DNA of 64,000 bases from an uncultured Bacteroidales bacterium (GCA_902792895.1 CADBBK010000003.1:1-64000); one strand, 5' to 3'; positions 35,854 to 45,934 are shown, numbered from the stretch's first letter. Numbers and translations: made by a program. The notes: a model not told the origin generated them from the letters alone.

Positions 35854-38800
35854 TTATTTCTTCAAGTGCTCCTTGGCCATCTTCTTGCGGTTGCGGCGGA
35901 TGCCGGTCAAGGCAAAGATGGTGTACATCGTCGGCACGAACAGCAAGGTCATCAGCGTGGACATGGCCAGACCGCCAATCACGGCGATACCCATCGGGCG
36001 CCACATCTCGCTACCTACACCCGTACCCACTGCCATGGGCACCATACCCAGGATGGTTGTCAACGACGTCATGAGCACAGGACGCAGACGTGAGTGACCA
36101 CCGTTGATTACGGCGCGGCGGATGCTCATGCCGCGCTCACGGTTCAGGTTGATGTAGTCAATGAGCACAATACCGTTTTTCACTACGATACCAATCAGCA
36201 TGATACCACCGATCATAGACATCACGTTCAGGTTGGTGCGCGTGATCAGCAGGATGAGCACGATACCTGAGAATGCGAACAGAATCGAGGTCATGATGAT
36301 ACCGGGATAGGTAAACGACTCGAACTGACCGGCCATCACGATGTAAACGAGCAGGATGATGAGCAAGCCTAACACGGCCAGGTCGCCGAACGAGTCTTGC
36401 TGGTCCTCGTAGCTACCACTCAGCTGAATCATCACGTCGCTGGGCTTGTCCATCTTGTCGATGAGCGGCTGGGCCTCGGCAATCACCTCACTCATGGGAC
36501 GGTCTTGGATAACGGTCGATACAGTGATGATGCGCTCACGGTCCTTACGCTCGATGGTGGGCGGATAGAACTGCTCGGTCACGGTACCCACCTCTTTCAG
36601 ACGGACTCCGGTACCCATGGTGTTGTAGAGCATGATGTTCTCGATGTCGCTGATGCTGCGGCGGTGTTCGGGGTCATACATCACCTTGATGTCATACTCC
36701 ATACCGTCCTCACGGAAGTAGCTGGCCGTCGTACCGTTGATGCGGTTACGCAGGGCAGTAGCAGCGGTGCTCAGATTCAGGCCGTACATAGCCAGTTTCT
36801 CGCGATCGAAGTCCACGTGGTACTCGGGCTGGTAATCGCTGCGGCTGATGTTGATGTCGGCTGCACCGGGCACCTTCTCGAGGATGCGTTTCAGACGCTG
36901 TGCCACACTGTCGGTCTTGGTGAAGTCATAGCCGTAGATCTCATAGTCGAGCGTGTTCTGGCCGCTCATGCCGCCACCACGGCCACCACCCACATTGACG
37001 AGGGCCTTTTTCAGTTCGGGATATTGCTTGAGGTCTTCACGCATCATGCCGGCAATCTCAGTGATGCCGCGCTTGCGCTCGTTAGCCTTGTTGAGCATGA
37101 TGTTCATCGAGATGATGTGCGAACCGTTGCTCTGCATCGAGGCGAAGGTGTTGTCGCTGCTGGCCTGGCCAACGGTGTAGTTGAAGGACTGGATTTCGGG
37201 ATACTTCTCGGTCCACTCCTTGTACAGGCGTTGGCTGACGTCCTTGGCCAGGTCAACGCGTGAGCCGATGGGGAGTTCAAGCGTGACGCCCAGACGGCCG
37301 TTATCGTTGGTCGGGAAGAACTCAGTGCCGACAAACTTCATCAGGAACATCGAGGCAACAAACACGCCTAATGCCGTTGCCGTAGTGATCCAGCGGTGGG
37401 CAACGCACTTGTCAAGCACCTTGGCATAGAAGTCATCAATCTTGTCAAGCACCTTGAGGATGGGACCATACACCTTCTGGAAGATTTTGGTATCGCCCAC
37501 ATTGAGGCGCAGCAGGCGGCTGCAAAGCATGGGCGTCAGCATCAAGGCGCAGATCAGTGACAGCACCATCATGATGGTTACCATCCAACCCAACTGCTTG
37601 AACAGCACACCGGTCATACCCTTGACCAGCGTCAGCGGGAAGAATACGGCAATCAGTGTCAATGTCGATGCCATTACCGACAGGGCGACCTCGTTGGTAC
37701 CGTTGACGGCTGCCTGCATGGGTGCCGAACCGCGCTCGATGTGCGTGGTGACGTTCTCCAGCACCACAATGGCGTCATCGACCACCATACCGATGGCGAT
37801 GGACAAGGCCGACAGCGAAACGATGTTCAGTGAGTTACCTGTCACATACAGGTAGATGAACGAGGCAATCAGTGAGATGGGGATGGTCACCAGCACGATG
37901 ACGGTAGCACGCCAGCGTCCCAGGAACACAAACACCACGATACCCACAAACAACAGGGCGAACAGCACGGTCTCGACCAGTGAGGAGATGGTGCTGCGGA
38001 TGTTGTCGCTCGTATCCACGATGTAGCCCAACTTGATGTCGCTGGGCAGGTTCTTCTGGATCTTGGGCAACTCCTTGGCAATCTTCTCTGAAATCTGCAC
38101 CGAGTTGGCACCGGACTGTTTCTGCACGATAATCATCGCACCCTTCTGGCCATTGTTGAAGCTCTCCTGGGCCCGCTCCTCGAGCGAGTCGTCGATGCGT
38201 GCCACGTCGCGCAGGTGAACCACGCCGCCGCTGGCCGACATACCCACGACCATGGCACCCATCTGCTGCGGGTCGTTGAACTCACCCTGCACACGCAGGG
38301 GGTAGGTCTCGTTACCGATATCGAAGGTACCACCCGGGATGTTGCGGTTCTCGGCACCGACGAGGGCAGCGACAGTCTCGACACTCAGGTTATAGGCTTC
38401 CATGCGCAGGGGGTCCAGATAGATGTGGATCTCGCGCTTGGGAGCACCGGCGATGGACACCGAGCCCACGCCATCGACGCGTGCCAACGGGTTGGCCACA
38501 TTCTCGTCAAGGATTTTGTACAGACCCGGCATGCTCTGTCCAGCCTGTACCGACAGCAGCACGATAGGAATCATGTCGCTGCTGAACTTGAAGATGATGG
38601 GCGTGTTGGCATCGTCGGGCAGCATGCTCGACACCATGTCAAGTTTGTCGCGCACGTCGTTGGTCAGTGTCTCGATATTGTAGCCGTATTCAAACTCCAG
38701 GGTAACAATCGAGATGTTCTCACGGCTGTTTGACGTGATGTGCTTGAGGTGCTCAACCGAGTTAAGCACATTCTCAAGGGGACGGGTCACGTTCTGCTCG

Positions 38801-38976
38801 ATGTCCGATGCACTGGTTCCCGCATAACTGGTCATCACCATGATGGTGTTGGTCTCCACGTCGGGGAACAGGTCAATGGGCAGGCTGCGGAGCGAGAACA
38901 GACCCAGCACAATCAGTGCCACGAACACGAGGATCGTGGTCACCGGTCGTTTTACTGAACTGGAATAAAGACTCAT
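35854..38976 (-). CDS. RND efflux permease (AcrB/HAE1 type)
   Basis: 1040 aa inner-membrane, proton-driven drug exporter of a tripartite pump. Typical 12-helix layout: TM1 (SLYSSSVKRPVTTILVFVAL), large periplasmic porter domain with DPLRMEAYNLS and YPLRVQGEFNDPQQ, TM helices 2-7 including SIAIGMVVDDAIVVLENV (the proton-relay Asp pair in TM4), a second periplasmic loop (TEFFPTNDNGRLGVTLELP) and TM 8-12 (GIMLIGIVVKNGIVLIDYIN). Full length. It follows its adaptor by 12 nt in the operon TetR-TolC-adaptor-RND-PG0541. Export substrates are unknown. Confidence 0.95.
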   Translation of the reverse strand: MSLYSSSVKRPVTTILVFVALIVLGLFSLRSLPIDLFPDVETNTIMVMTSYAGTSASDIEQNVTRPLENVLNSVEHLKHITSNSRENISIVTLEFEYGYNIETLTNDVRDKLDMVSSMLPDDANTPIIFKFSSDMIPIVLLSVQAGQSMPGLYKILDENVANPLARVDGVGSVSIAGAPKREIHIYLDPLRMEAYNLSVETVAALVGAENRNIPGGTFDIGNETYPLRVQGEFNDPQQMGAMVVGMSASGGVVHLRDVARIDDSLEERAQESFNNGQKGAMIIVQKQSGANSVQISEKIAKELPKIQKNLPSDIKLGYIVDTSDNIRSTISSLVETVLFALLFVGIVVFVFLGRWRATVIVLVTIPISLIASFIYLYVTGNSLNIVSLSALSIAIGMVVDDAIVVLENVTTHIERGSAPMQAAVNGTNEVALSVMASTLTLIAVFFPLTLVKGMTGVLFKQLGWMVTIMMVLSLICALMLTPMLCSRLLRLNVGDTKIFQKVYGPILKVLDKIDDFYAKVLDKCVAHRWITTATALGVFVASMFLMKFVGTEFFPTNDNGRLGVTLELPIGSRVDLAKDVSQRLYKEWTEKYPEIQSFNYTVGQASSDNTFASMQSNGSHIISMNIMLNKANERKRGITEIAGMMREDLKQYPELKKALVNVGGGRGGGMSGQNTLDYEIYGYDFTKTDSVAQRLKRILEKVPGAADINISRSDYQPEYHVDFDREKLAMYGLNLSTAATALRNRINGTTASYFREDGMEYDIKVMYDPEHRRSISDIENIMLYNTMGTGVRLKEVGTVTEQFYPPTIERKDRERIITVSTVIQDRPMSEVIAEAQPLIDKMDKPSDVMIQLSGSYEDQQDSFGDLAVLGLLIILLVYIVMAGQFESFTYPGIIMTSILFAFSGIVLILLITRTNLNVMSMIGGIMLIGIVVKNGIVLIDYINLNRERGMSIRRAVINGGHSRLRPVLMTSLTTILGMVPMAVGTGVGSEMWRPMGIAVIGGLAMSTLMTLLFVPTMYTIFALTGIRRNRKKMAKEHLKK

Positions 38977-38988
38977 GGCTGGCGATGC

Positions 38989-40002
38989 TTACTTCTTGAG
39001 TTGAACTTTGGCTCCATCCTGCAGGCGCGATGCACCGGCGATAACCACTTGAGTGCCGGGAACAAGTCCGCCCTTGATCTCGTAGCGGTCCTCCAGGCGC
39101 TGGCCCAGTTCCACTTCGCGCAACTCGACCTCTCCGCCCTGGTAAACCCAGACGTAGCGCACGCCCGAGCCGACCTGCTTCTGCACGGCGCGGTCAGGAA
39201 TCACGACGCTCTGGTTGGTACCGTAGTTGAAGCCTACGCGGGCAAACATGCCGGTGCGCACCTTGTCACTGCGATTGGTGATAGCGATCTCGACCTGGAA
39301 GGTGCGGCTCGTGGCGTCAACGGTGGGGTGGATGAGGTAAACCTGGCCGTTGAAGACCTCGTCGCCGTAAGTGTCAAACTTCACAGTGACGGGCATGCCT
39401 CTCTTCACCTTAGGATACTCGCTCTCATTGACGTTGACGATGACCTTGAGGGGATTTTGCTGCTCAATGGTCAGCACGGGAAGTCCTGCGGGCAGGTCGC
39501 CGGCATCATAGTTCTTGGCGGTAACAACGCCGCTCACAGGTGAGGTCAGCACCGTGTTCTCCTGCATGGTGCGGATGGCGCGTGCCGTGGCATCATATTG
39601 TGCCTGCAGCTGGTCAACAGTCTGTTGGGTGCCACCACCGATTTTCACCAGTTCACGGGCGCGATCCAGTTCACGCTTCAGGTTGGCCTGGGCAATCTGC
39701 TGCTGGGCGATGTTCACGTCGTCCAGGATGACCAGCCGCTGGCCGCGTGCCACGTGCGAACCCACGTCAACGAGGATGCGCTTGATGCGTGCGCCGCTGT
39801 TCGATGAGATGTTGTTGGTCTTGAAAGCCTCCACAGTACCTGTGTACTCGCTGGTCTGCTTCACGGCTTCAGCGCCGATGGTTACCACCTCAACGATGGG
39901 CAGTTCTTCCTTCACTTCGGTTGTCTTTTTCTCGTCCTTGCCGGTACATGAAACCAGTACCAGTCCGAGCAACGCGATCGTTAAAAGTTTTGATTTCTTC
40001 AT
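38989..40002 (-). CDS. RND efflux periplasmic adaptor subunit (membrane fusion protein)
   Basis: 337 aa lipoprotein adaptor linking permease and outer-membrane channel. Lipobox LVSC with Cys near residue 19 (MKKSKLLTIALLGLVLVSC). The barrel-sandwich/lipoyl halves (ISSNSGARIKRILVDVGSHV and VLTSPVSGVVTAKNYDAGDL) flank a short alpha-hairpin (about 105-150), followed by the beta-barrel domain (VIVNVNESEYPKVKRGMPVT). Second pump gene, between TolC and RND. Confidence 0.94.
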   Translation of the reverse strand: MKKSKLLTIALLGLVLVSCTGKDEKKTTEVKEELPIVEVVTIGAEAVKQTSEYTGTVEAFKTNNISSNSGARIKRILVDVGSHVARGQRLVILDDVNIAQQQIAQANLKRELDRARELVKIGGGTQQTVDQLQAQYDATARAIRTMQENTVLTSPVSGVVTAKNYDAGDLPAGLPVLTIEQQNPLKVIVNVNESEYPKVKRGMPVTVKFDTYGDEVFNGQVYLIHPTVDATSRTFQVEIAITNRSDKVRTGMFARVGFNYGTNQSVVIPDRAVQKQVGSGVRYVWVYQGGEVELREVELGQRLEDRYEIKGGLVPGTQVVIAGASRLQDGAKVQLKK

Positions 40003-40062
40003 TTGTCTTGTGATATTTTATTGTTGTTTACTTCTGTTCTTTATTGGAGGAAACCTAGCGAA

Positions 40063-41400
40063 TTACCTCAGGTAGTGGGTATTTCCCAGTACAAACTCCA
40101 GGTCGCTCTCAGCCACCAGATAGTTGTAGATGGCCTGATAATAGGCCAAGCGGGCGGCCATCAGGGCGTCCTCGGTGTCGCGCAGCTGGATGAATGTGGC
40201 TGCACCGATCTTGAAGCTCTTCTGCATGATGTCGTTGGCTTTCATGGCCATGCCCACGCTGGCTTCGTTACTTTCGATCTGCTTTAGGTTCTTGGCGATG
40301 ACGTCGTTCTGGGTGGCGACCTGCATGTGCAGGCTGCGCTCCAGGTTCTCGCGCTGCCACTTCATCTCCTCGACAGCGATTTCGGCCTGTTTCTGCTTGT
40401 AGTAGCGCTGACCGCCCTGGAAGATGGGGAAGGCAAGCGTCAGGCCCACGTTGGAGGCGCGGCTCCAACGCAGTCCGGAGAACGGGCTGCCGTTGTTCAT
40501 CGAGTGCCACATCACGCTGGCGCTACCGGTCAGGGTGGGGTACCAGGCCATCTTCTGCACGTCGAGAGCCTTCTTCAGGTAATCGGTCTGCAGGTCCATT
40601 GCCTTGAGCGAGGTGTTGTTGGCAAGCGTGGTGTCCGAGCCGAGCGTGTTGCTCAATACGCGCTCATACATTTCGCCCCTGAAGTCGCTCAGTTGCTGGC
40701 TCGGCGCAATCTCGGTGCGCACGTCCATACCCATGAGCACCTTGAGCTGGAGCAGCAGGGCATTGATGGAGTTCTCGGCTTCGATGATGGCCGGCTCCAG
40801 ATTGGTCACTGCGACATTGGCACGCAGCACGTCATACTCCGATGCGGCGCCGAGTTCATACTTCTTCTGGAAGATGTCGGCATTCAGCTTGGCGGTGGCG
40901 TGGTTCTCCTCGATCACGCGCTTGCTGTCAATGGCGAGCATCAGGGAGTAGTAGGCCTTCTCCACCTGGTTCACGAGCGACAACTTGTTAGCACGGGCCG
41001 ATTCCAAGTTCTGCAGAATCTGATTCTCGTTCAGTTTGATGGATTTCCACAACTGAGGCACTACCAGCGGAATCGAGGCGCTTAAACCCGCAGCATGGGT
41101 ATTGTCGCTACCCATCTTGATGGCCATGGTTCCGGCTTCGGTGTCCATGTACATCGTCTGCAGCGACAAGTTGCGCTGGTACTGACCAGACAGGTTGATG
41201 GAGGGGAACAACTTGCCCAGGGCCTCCTTGCGGGTGTAGTCCACACGGGTGATTTCCATCTCCTTCACCTTGATGGTGGGGTTCTCGTTCAGGGCGATGC
41301 GCACACACTCGTCGAGCGACAGTGTCAGTTGCGCTTGGGCACTTAGTGCCCCGCCGAACAATACTAAAAGAATAATGTAGAAAAATTTCTTGTTGAACAT
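40063..41400 (-). CDS. TolC-family outer-membrane efflux channel
   Basis: 445 aa. Signal peptide (FFYIILLVLFGGALSAQA), then two OEP repeats: LTLSLDECVRIALNENPTIK opens the first, and long helical segments (LVNQVEKAYYSLMLAIDSKR; FIQLRDTEDALMAARLAYYQ) form the coiled-coil tunnel. Ends YNYLVAESDLEFVLGN, characteristic of the family. The gene is 13 nt after the TetR gene and 60 nt before the adaptor. Confidence 0.95.
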   Translation of the reverse strand: MFNKKFFYIILLVLFGGALSAQAQLTLSLDECVRIALNENPTIKVKEMEITRVDYTRKEALGKLFPSINLSGQYQRNLSLQTMYMDTEAGTMAIKMGSDNTHAAGLSASIPLVVPQLWKSIKLNENQILQNLESARANKLSLVNQVEKAYYSLMLAIDSKRVIEENHATAKLNADIFQKKYELGAASEYDVLRANVAVTNLEPAIIEAENSINALLLQLKVLMGMDVRTEIAPSQQLSDFRGEMYERVLSNTLGSDTTLANNTSLKAMDLQTDYLKKALDVQKMAWYPTLTGSASVMWHSMNNGSPFSGLRWSRASNVGLTLAFPIFQGGQRYYKQKQAEIAVEEMKWQRENLERSLHMQVATQNDVIAKNLKQIESNEASVGMAMKANDIMQKSFKIGAATFIQLRDTEDALMAARLAYYQAIYNYLVAESDLEFVLGNTHYLR

Positions 41401-41413
41401 GGGTATGTGGTTG

Positions 41414-42028
41414 TTATTGTTTTTGCTGTTGTTGCTGCTCGAGATACTCGATCATCTCGATTCCCTTGATGGTTGCTACGCCACGCAGGAAACTCACGAA
41501 TACATGGTCGAACATGTCCTCTTGCTTGAAACCGTATTGCGCACCGTTGAAATCCTCGTTCAACGCGCGCATGGACCGCGAAAACAGGTAGGCTGCAATT
41601 TCGGGGTTGATACGCTTGATAACCAGGCCCTCGTCTTGGGCTTGGCGCAGCACCGAGGCAATGCCGGTGATAACGCTCTTCTCGTTCTCGATATGTTTCT
41701 CAAAGATGTCGGGATACAGGCGCTTGATGTCGTTGATGAAGGCCACCGAAGTCTCTTGGTACATCTTACGGGCCCGTTGATACACCCTGAACATCGCCTC
41801 AAAGCAGTTGGATGACGTGTTGAAAATCTCTTTCATCGCGGCATTCTTCCTCTCATGCTCCTGGTGGATGCACTCACCGATGAGCGTGCGCTTGTCGGGA
41901 AATGTTTCATAGAGGGTGCGTTTCGAGATGCCGCAGGCGCGTGCCACATCATCCATCGTCATCGACGTGGGGCCCACACTCATCAGCATCTGGCTGCATT
42001 CCGTCACAATGCGTTCTCTTGTGTCCAT
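41414..42028 (-). CDS. TetR/AcrR-family repressor of the efflux operon
   Basis: 204 aa. N-terminal helix-turn-helix: RERIVTECSQMLMSVGPTSM, then DDVARACGISKRTLYETFPD, the classical TetR motif. The C-terminal ligand-binding domain is variable and ends in a Gln-rich tail (EQQQQQKQ). First gene of the pump operon; its promoter overlaps a perfect 10-bp inverted repeat (42076-42103), so it most likely represses itself and the pump genes until an inducer binds. Confidence 0.93.
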   Translation of the reverse strand: MDTRERIVTECSQMLMSVGPTSMTMDDVARACGISKRTLYETFPDKRTLIGECIHQEHERKNAAMKEIFNTSSNCFEAMFRVYQRARKMYQETSVAFINDIKRLYPDIFEKHIENEKSVITGIASVLRQAQDEGLVIKRINPEIAAYLFSRSMRALNEDFNGAQYGFKQEDMFDHVFVSFLRGVATIKGIEMIEYLEQQQQQKQ

Positions 42029-42065
42029 TTTGTGCTTAGTGTATAAGTTCTCTATTTTGACGGCG

Positions 42066-42103
42066 CAAAATTACAGAAAACTTTTAAAACTCCAAAAGTT
42101 TTC
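42066..42103 (-). promoter_or_regulatory. Promoter and probable TetR operator of the efflux operon
   Basis: On the minus strand TTTG (42093-42096), 19-nt spacer, TAATTTTG (42066-42073). A perfect inverted repeat, GAAAACTTTT (42076-42085) and AAAAGTTTTC (42094-42103) with an 8-nt spacer, covers the spacer and the -33 element, as expected of a repressor site. Confidence 0.75.
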
Positions 42104-42154
42104 TTGGTTTTTGCTCACTTTTTCCATGGTATTTATCATTCTATAACAATAGCA

Positions 42155-42182
42155 AGGGTGGCGCCACTGTTGACGCCACCCT
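42155..42182 (-). terminator. Hairpin terminator of the large C10 gene
   Basis: A 9-bp stem (AGGGTGGCG / CGCCACCCT) with a 10-nt loop, 36 nt past the stop codon on the minus strand. Confidence 0.6.
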
Positions 42183-42218
42183 CACGATTAGTGATGTAAA
42201 TCAGAGTGATCTAATGCT

Positions 42219-45200
42219 TTAACGGACGACCTTAGTGCTCTTGACAGCACCGCTGCGGTAGCGGGTTACCACAATGTTGATGCCGTCCCAAGGCTCCTTG
42301 CTCTGAACGCCCGACATGTTGACATAGGTTACCGACTCAACCTCGTCCTCATCGGTGGCAATCGAGTTGATGGCGGTGTTGTTGCCCATGTTGATGCTGA
42401 CGAGCGTTACCTCCTGGGTGTTGCTGGTGGCGGTGGTGCCGTCAACGTAGTTGGCCACGAGGTAGATGCTGTAGGTACCACCCTCAACCAGGTTGCTCAG
42501 GGTAATGCCCGTGCTGCTGGCATCGATGTCGGTGATCACGAAGTTGGTGTTGTCACCGGTTGCAGTAGCATTGAGGTTCATCGTGCCGGCATAGATGGCG
42601 ATGTAAGCCATATCGGGCGAGTAGCTGCTGTCGGTAGAGTAGATGGTGATCTTGTCACCAGCGCTGCCGGTTACGGTCCAGGTGTAGGTCTCGCCCTTGG
42701 CGAAGCTGTGGGCCACAGCCGAAGTCTTAGCCGACTTCACGGTGATATTGCCAGAGCCATAGCTGGTGTTGGCCGTGGTAATCTGGATGGTGAAGGTGGC
42801 ATTGCTGTAACCCGACGGGATGGTGAAGGTGATGCTGCCATAGGAGGTTGACCACCACGACGAGGAGTTCTTGGTGTAGATAGCGCCATTACCTGCCTTC
42901 ACGTTGCTGCCGCCCCAAGGCGAGGTCAGCGTGATGCTGGCGTAGCTGCCGGTGTAGTTGCTGCCGTCGAGGCTGCCCAGCAAGGTGCTCGAAGGCTCGT
43001 CATCACCACTGGGCTGTGCCGTCAGCGTGCCATACAGCGAGTAGCTCGATACACTCGAGGCCGATACGTCGTGGGTCCAGTTGGCGGTGAAGCTGGTGCT
43101 GGATACTACTGTCGGTGCACTCAGCACGGGGTTAGCCTTGTCGAGCGTAGCGTTACCGGTGATGGAAACGGTCTTGCTCGTTGCGCCAGAGCTTGCTACG
43201 TTCACGGTAGCGGTCTGCGTGCCATAGGCGGTGGGCTTGTAGGTCACGGTCACGTTGACACCGTTAGCGGCATTGGCTGCCGTGATGGTGCTCGGCGAGA
43301 TGCTGAAGACGTTAGAACCACTCAGGCTGAGCGTTACATTACCAGTCAGGTCAGCACCGGTTACCTTGAAGGTAGCGGTTGACGTACCGTCAACCTTGGC
43401 GCTCATGTTCAGGCTGGTGGGCGTTACTGTCAGGGTGGGGGTAGCGGCGGGCGACTCCGTCTTGAGGGTGACGCTCTGCTCGTTGCTCCATGCGCTCGAG
43501 GTACCATCGACGTAGATGGCCTTCACCTTATAAGTATAGGTGGCGCCGGCAGTCAGGTTGCTGACGGTGTAGTACTTGTTGGTGATGCCGGTGATCGTGC
43601 GGGCGTTGGCATCGCCGGTCTCGCTGGCGTTGAGGTTGACATTGCCGGCATAGACTTGGATCAGCGACATATCGGGTGAATAGCTGCTATCGGTCGAGTA
43701 GATGGTGATGACATCGCCAGTCTTGCCAGTGACAGTCCAAGTGTAGGTCTCACCCTTTGAGAAGGAGTGGCCCACAGCCGAGGTCTGGGTGGACTTCACG
43801 GTGATGTTACCTGAACCGTAGGTACCGCTCACAGTGGTAATCTGTACGCTGAAGGTGGTGTTGCTGCTGTAACCCGAAGGAATGGTAAAGGTAATCTTAC
43901 CGGACGAGCCAGATGTGTAAACGGCATTGTTACCGCCCTTGACGTTGGTTCCGCCCCAAGGCGAGCTCAGCGTGATGGTCTTGTAGCTGCCGGTGTAGTT
44001 GCTGCCGTTGATGGTGCCCAGCAGGGTGGGGCTGGTCGACGGGGTCGAGCCACCCTCGCCGTTCACTTGCAGGGTGTAGCTGGCCACGTTGCTGCTCGTC
44101 GTCTGGTCGGTCCAGTCAGCGCGGAAGCTCGAGCTGGTGACGTAGCTGCTGTTGGCAGCGCTCATCACGGGCGTGTAGGTCGTCAGAGCGGCAGCGGTAG
44201 CAGTACCACTAAGCGAAACGGTCTTGCTGGTTGCGCCGCTGCTTGCAATCGAGATGCTGCCGGTGTGGGTGCCTGCTGCAGTGGGGTTATAGGTTACCGT
44301 AACGGTAGCCCCGCTGGCAGCAGCGCTGGCGCTGATGGTCGTCGGCGAGATGGTGTAAGCGCTGTTGGCATCGGTCTTGGTGAGCGTTACGCTGCCGGTG
44401 AGGTTGGTACCAGTAACGGTGAAGGTCTTGCTTACGGTCTGGCCAGCGGTGGTGCTGAATGACAGCGAAGTGGGGCTGACGGTCAGCGTGGGAGTAGCAG
44501 TGCTGCCACTGGGCGGCTGGATACCGATCACCATCTGCTGATAGACGTTGAAGTTATAGCTGCTGTAGCCGAAGGAGTTCAGCGAGCACCATGCATTGCC
44601 GTCGCCACTCCAACCGAAGTTGACGTGGTACTTGTTGGTGCTGCTGTTGTAGCCGTCAACGTTGAAGGCGTGTCCGCCGGCGTTGGAGCTGACGGCACAG
44701 AAGACGATGGGGCGGCCTGCGGCCATTTCCTGCTGGATCAGTGAAGCCCACTGTGAGTCGGAATAGAGCGTGGTGCCGCCGCTATAGGCGCTGGTCTTCT
44801 TGACGAAGCGCGTGGTGCTGGCGTCGTAGCCGAAGAAGGTGAACGCGTCGCGGATGTTGCAGACACTGTCCACACTCACACCGCTACCGCCAGCTGCACT
44901 CGTACCGTAACCCATGCGCTCGGCCTGGCCCACATAGTGCATCAGCGTGGCAACAGCGGTGCCCTGGGCGGTCGTGTAGCCGCTGGTGTAGTTGTCCAGC
45001 ATGTTGGCCCAGTCAAACGTGGTCGAGGGCAGGGCTGAGTGGGTATAGCTCTTGGAACCATAGCTAGAGTAGCTGATGGTGGACTTGTAGCCGGGGACAA
45101 CGGGCGTCGGGGCGGTGGGGTACTTCCAGTAGTAGAACACCATCGAGGCCGATGTGGCGGGGCAACCGGTCAGACACTGGTAGCTACCGAACTTACACTG

Positions 45201-45686
45201 ATTGTAGTAGGGCGCTTCCTGGTCCCAGTTGCAGGTCAGCAGCGGGCCGTAGGTCGTGGCGTTGAACGACGGTGTGGGCGGCTGGATAACCTCGGTGGGC
45301 TGCAGGCCCGGATGCTCCTGCAAGAACATGATCTGGTCCTTGTACTGGCCGAGCAGGTCCTGGAGACCCAGCGGCAGGTTGTTCACATCCTTCAGGGGGC
45401 GGTCACCGACCATGAGGATTTCCTCGGCACGGTCATCGCCGGCCACTACGATAAATGTGCTGGAGGTGTTGTAAATGTAATAGACAGGCTGATTGACCTT
45501 GGCACTGCCGATTTCGGCCTTCACCAGCACGGGCTGGTAGGCTGACGGAGCCATTAGTTTATTACCTGCATAAAGTTCTGCTAAGAAACTTTTTGCTTTC
45601 CTCGAAGCCGTTGCCTGGTCGACAGGAGCGGCCGATAAGGACATCGCCAGCATGGCTGATGTCAAGAAAAACAGGATTTTTTTCAT
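42219..45686 (-). CDS. Large C10 family protease with duplicated Ig/FN3 block and sorting-type C terminus
   Basis: 1155 aa secreted protease, the seventh C10 paralogue. Signal peptide MKKILFFLTSAMLAMSLSAA. Propeptide about 20-130; Cys175 in TGCPATSASMVFYYW; His339 in AGGHAFNVDGY; then VNFGWSGDGN. From about 400 on, an Ig-like domain and an FN3 with a type B insert occur twice (about 400-740 and 745-1090); the two inserts share long stretches (SGNITVKS, GETYTWTVTG, ITIYSTDSSYSPDM). It has no dockerin-like repeats; the end (VTYVNMSGVQSKEPWDGINI followed by VVTRYRSGAVKSTKVVR) looks like a type IX secretion sorting domain. Ser/Thr-rich composition differs from the tandem copies. Own promoter and terminator. 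Confidence 0.94.
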   Translation of the reverse strand: MKKILFFLTSAMLAMSLSAAPVDQATASRKAKSFLAELYAGNKLMAPSAYQPVLVKAEIGSAKVNQPVYYIYNTSSTFIVVAGDDRAEEILMVGDRPLKDVNNLPLGLQDLLGQYKDQIMFLQEHPGLQPTEVIQPPTPSFNATTYGPLLTCNWDQEAPYYNQCKFGSYQCLTGCPATSASMVFYYWKYPTAPTPVVPGYKSTISYSSYGSKSYTHSALPSTTFDWANMLDNYTSGYTTAQGTAVATLMHYVGQAERMGYGTSAAGGSGVSVDSVCNIRDAFTFFGYDASTTRFVKKTSAYSGGTTLYSDSQWASLIQQEMAAGRPIVFCAVSSNAGGHAFNVDGYNSSTNKYHVNFGWSGDGNAWCSLNSFGYSSYNFNVYQQMVIGIQPPSGSTATPTLTVSPTSLSFSTTAGQTVSKTFTVTGTNLTGSVTLTKTDANSAYTISPTTISASAAASGATVTVTYNPTAAGTHTGSISIASSGATSKTVSLSGTATAAALTTYTPVMSAANSSYVTSSSFRADWTDQTTSSNVASYTLQVNGEGGSTPSTSPTLLGTINGSNYTGSYKTITLSSPWGGTNVKGGNNAVYTSGSSGKITFTIPSGYSSNTTFSVQITTVSGTYGSGNITVKSTQTSAVGHSFSKGETYTWTVTGKTGDVITIYSTDSSYSPDMSLIQVYAGNVNLNASETGDANARTITGITNKYYTVSNLTAGATYTYKVKAIYVDGTSSAWSNEQSVTLKTESPAATPTLTVTPTSLNMSAKVDGTSTATFKVTGADLTGNVTLSLSGSNVFSISPSTITAANAANGVNVTVTYKPTAYGTQTATVNVASSGATSKTVSITGNATLDKANPVLSAPTVVSSTSFTANWTHDVSASSVSSYSLYGTLTAQPSGDDEPSSTLLGSLDGSNYTGSYASITLTSPWGGSNVKAGNGAIYTKNSSSWWSTSYGSITFTIPSGYSNATFTIQITTANTSYGSGNITVKSAKTSAVAHSFAKGETYTWTVTGSAGDKITIYSTDSSYSPDMAYIAIYAGTMNLNATATGDNTNFVITDIDASSTGITLSNLVEGGTYSIYLVANYVDGTTATSNTQEVTLVSINMGNNTAINSIATDEDEVESVTYVNMSGVQSKEPWDGINIVVTRYRSGAVKSTKVVR

Positions 45687-45785
45687 AAGCCTTGTAGTTT
45701 TTTGTAGTTAGAGTAATAATATAAGGTAATGCGGTATGTCAATTAAACTAATGTGGTAGTGAGGAGATGTCACAAAACATCGCCC

Positions 45786-45817
45786 CAAAGGTAATAGATT
45801 ATTGTAAATCCAACAAA
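45786..45817 (-). promoter_or_regulatory. Promoter of the large C10 gene
   Basis: On the minus strand TTTG (45814-45817), 20-nt spacer, TACCTTTG (45786-45793). Leader about 95 nt; the surrounding 45687-45955 is AT-rich and holds nothing else visible. Confidence 0.75.
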
Positions 45818-45934
45818 CAAAAATCAATTTTTTTTAAAAAATCTTCCTTTTTGCAAGAATTCATTTTTCGATACGATGGTTGGCAAAAGTGAAAATAATG
45901 CATGGTTATCCTAAATAAATTTGGTGGTTTTTAC

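Noticed and set aside
42219-45686. Repetitive plus-strand frames inside the large C10 gene
   Set aside because: Ser/Thr-rich repeats of the true gene create Ala/Gly-rich shadows on the other strand.
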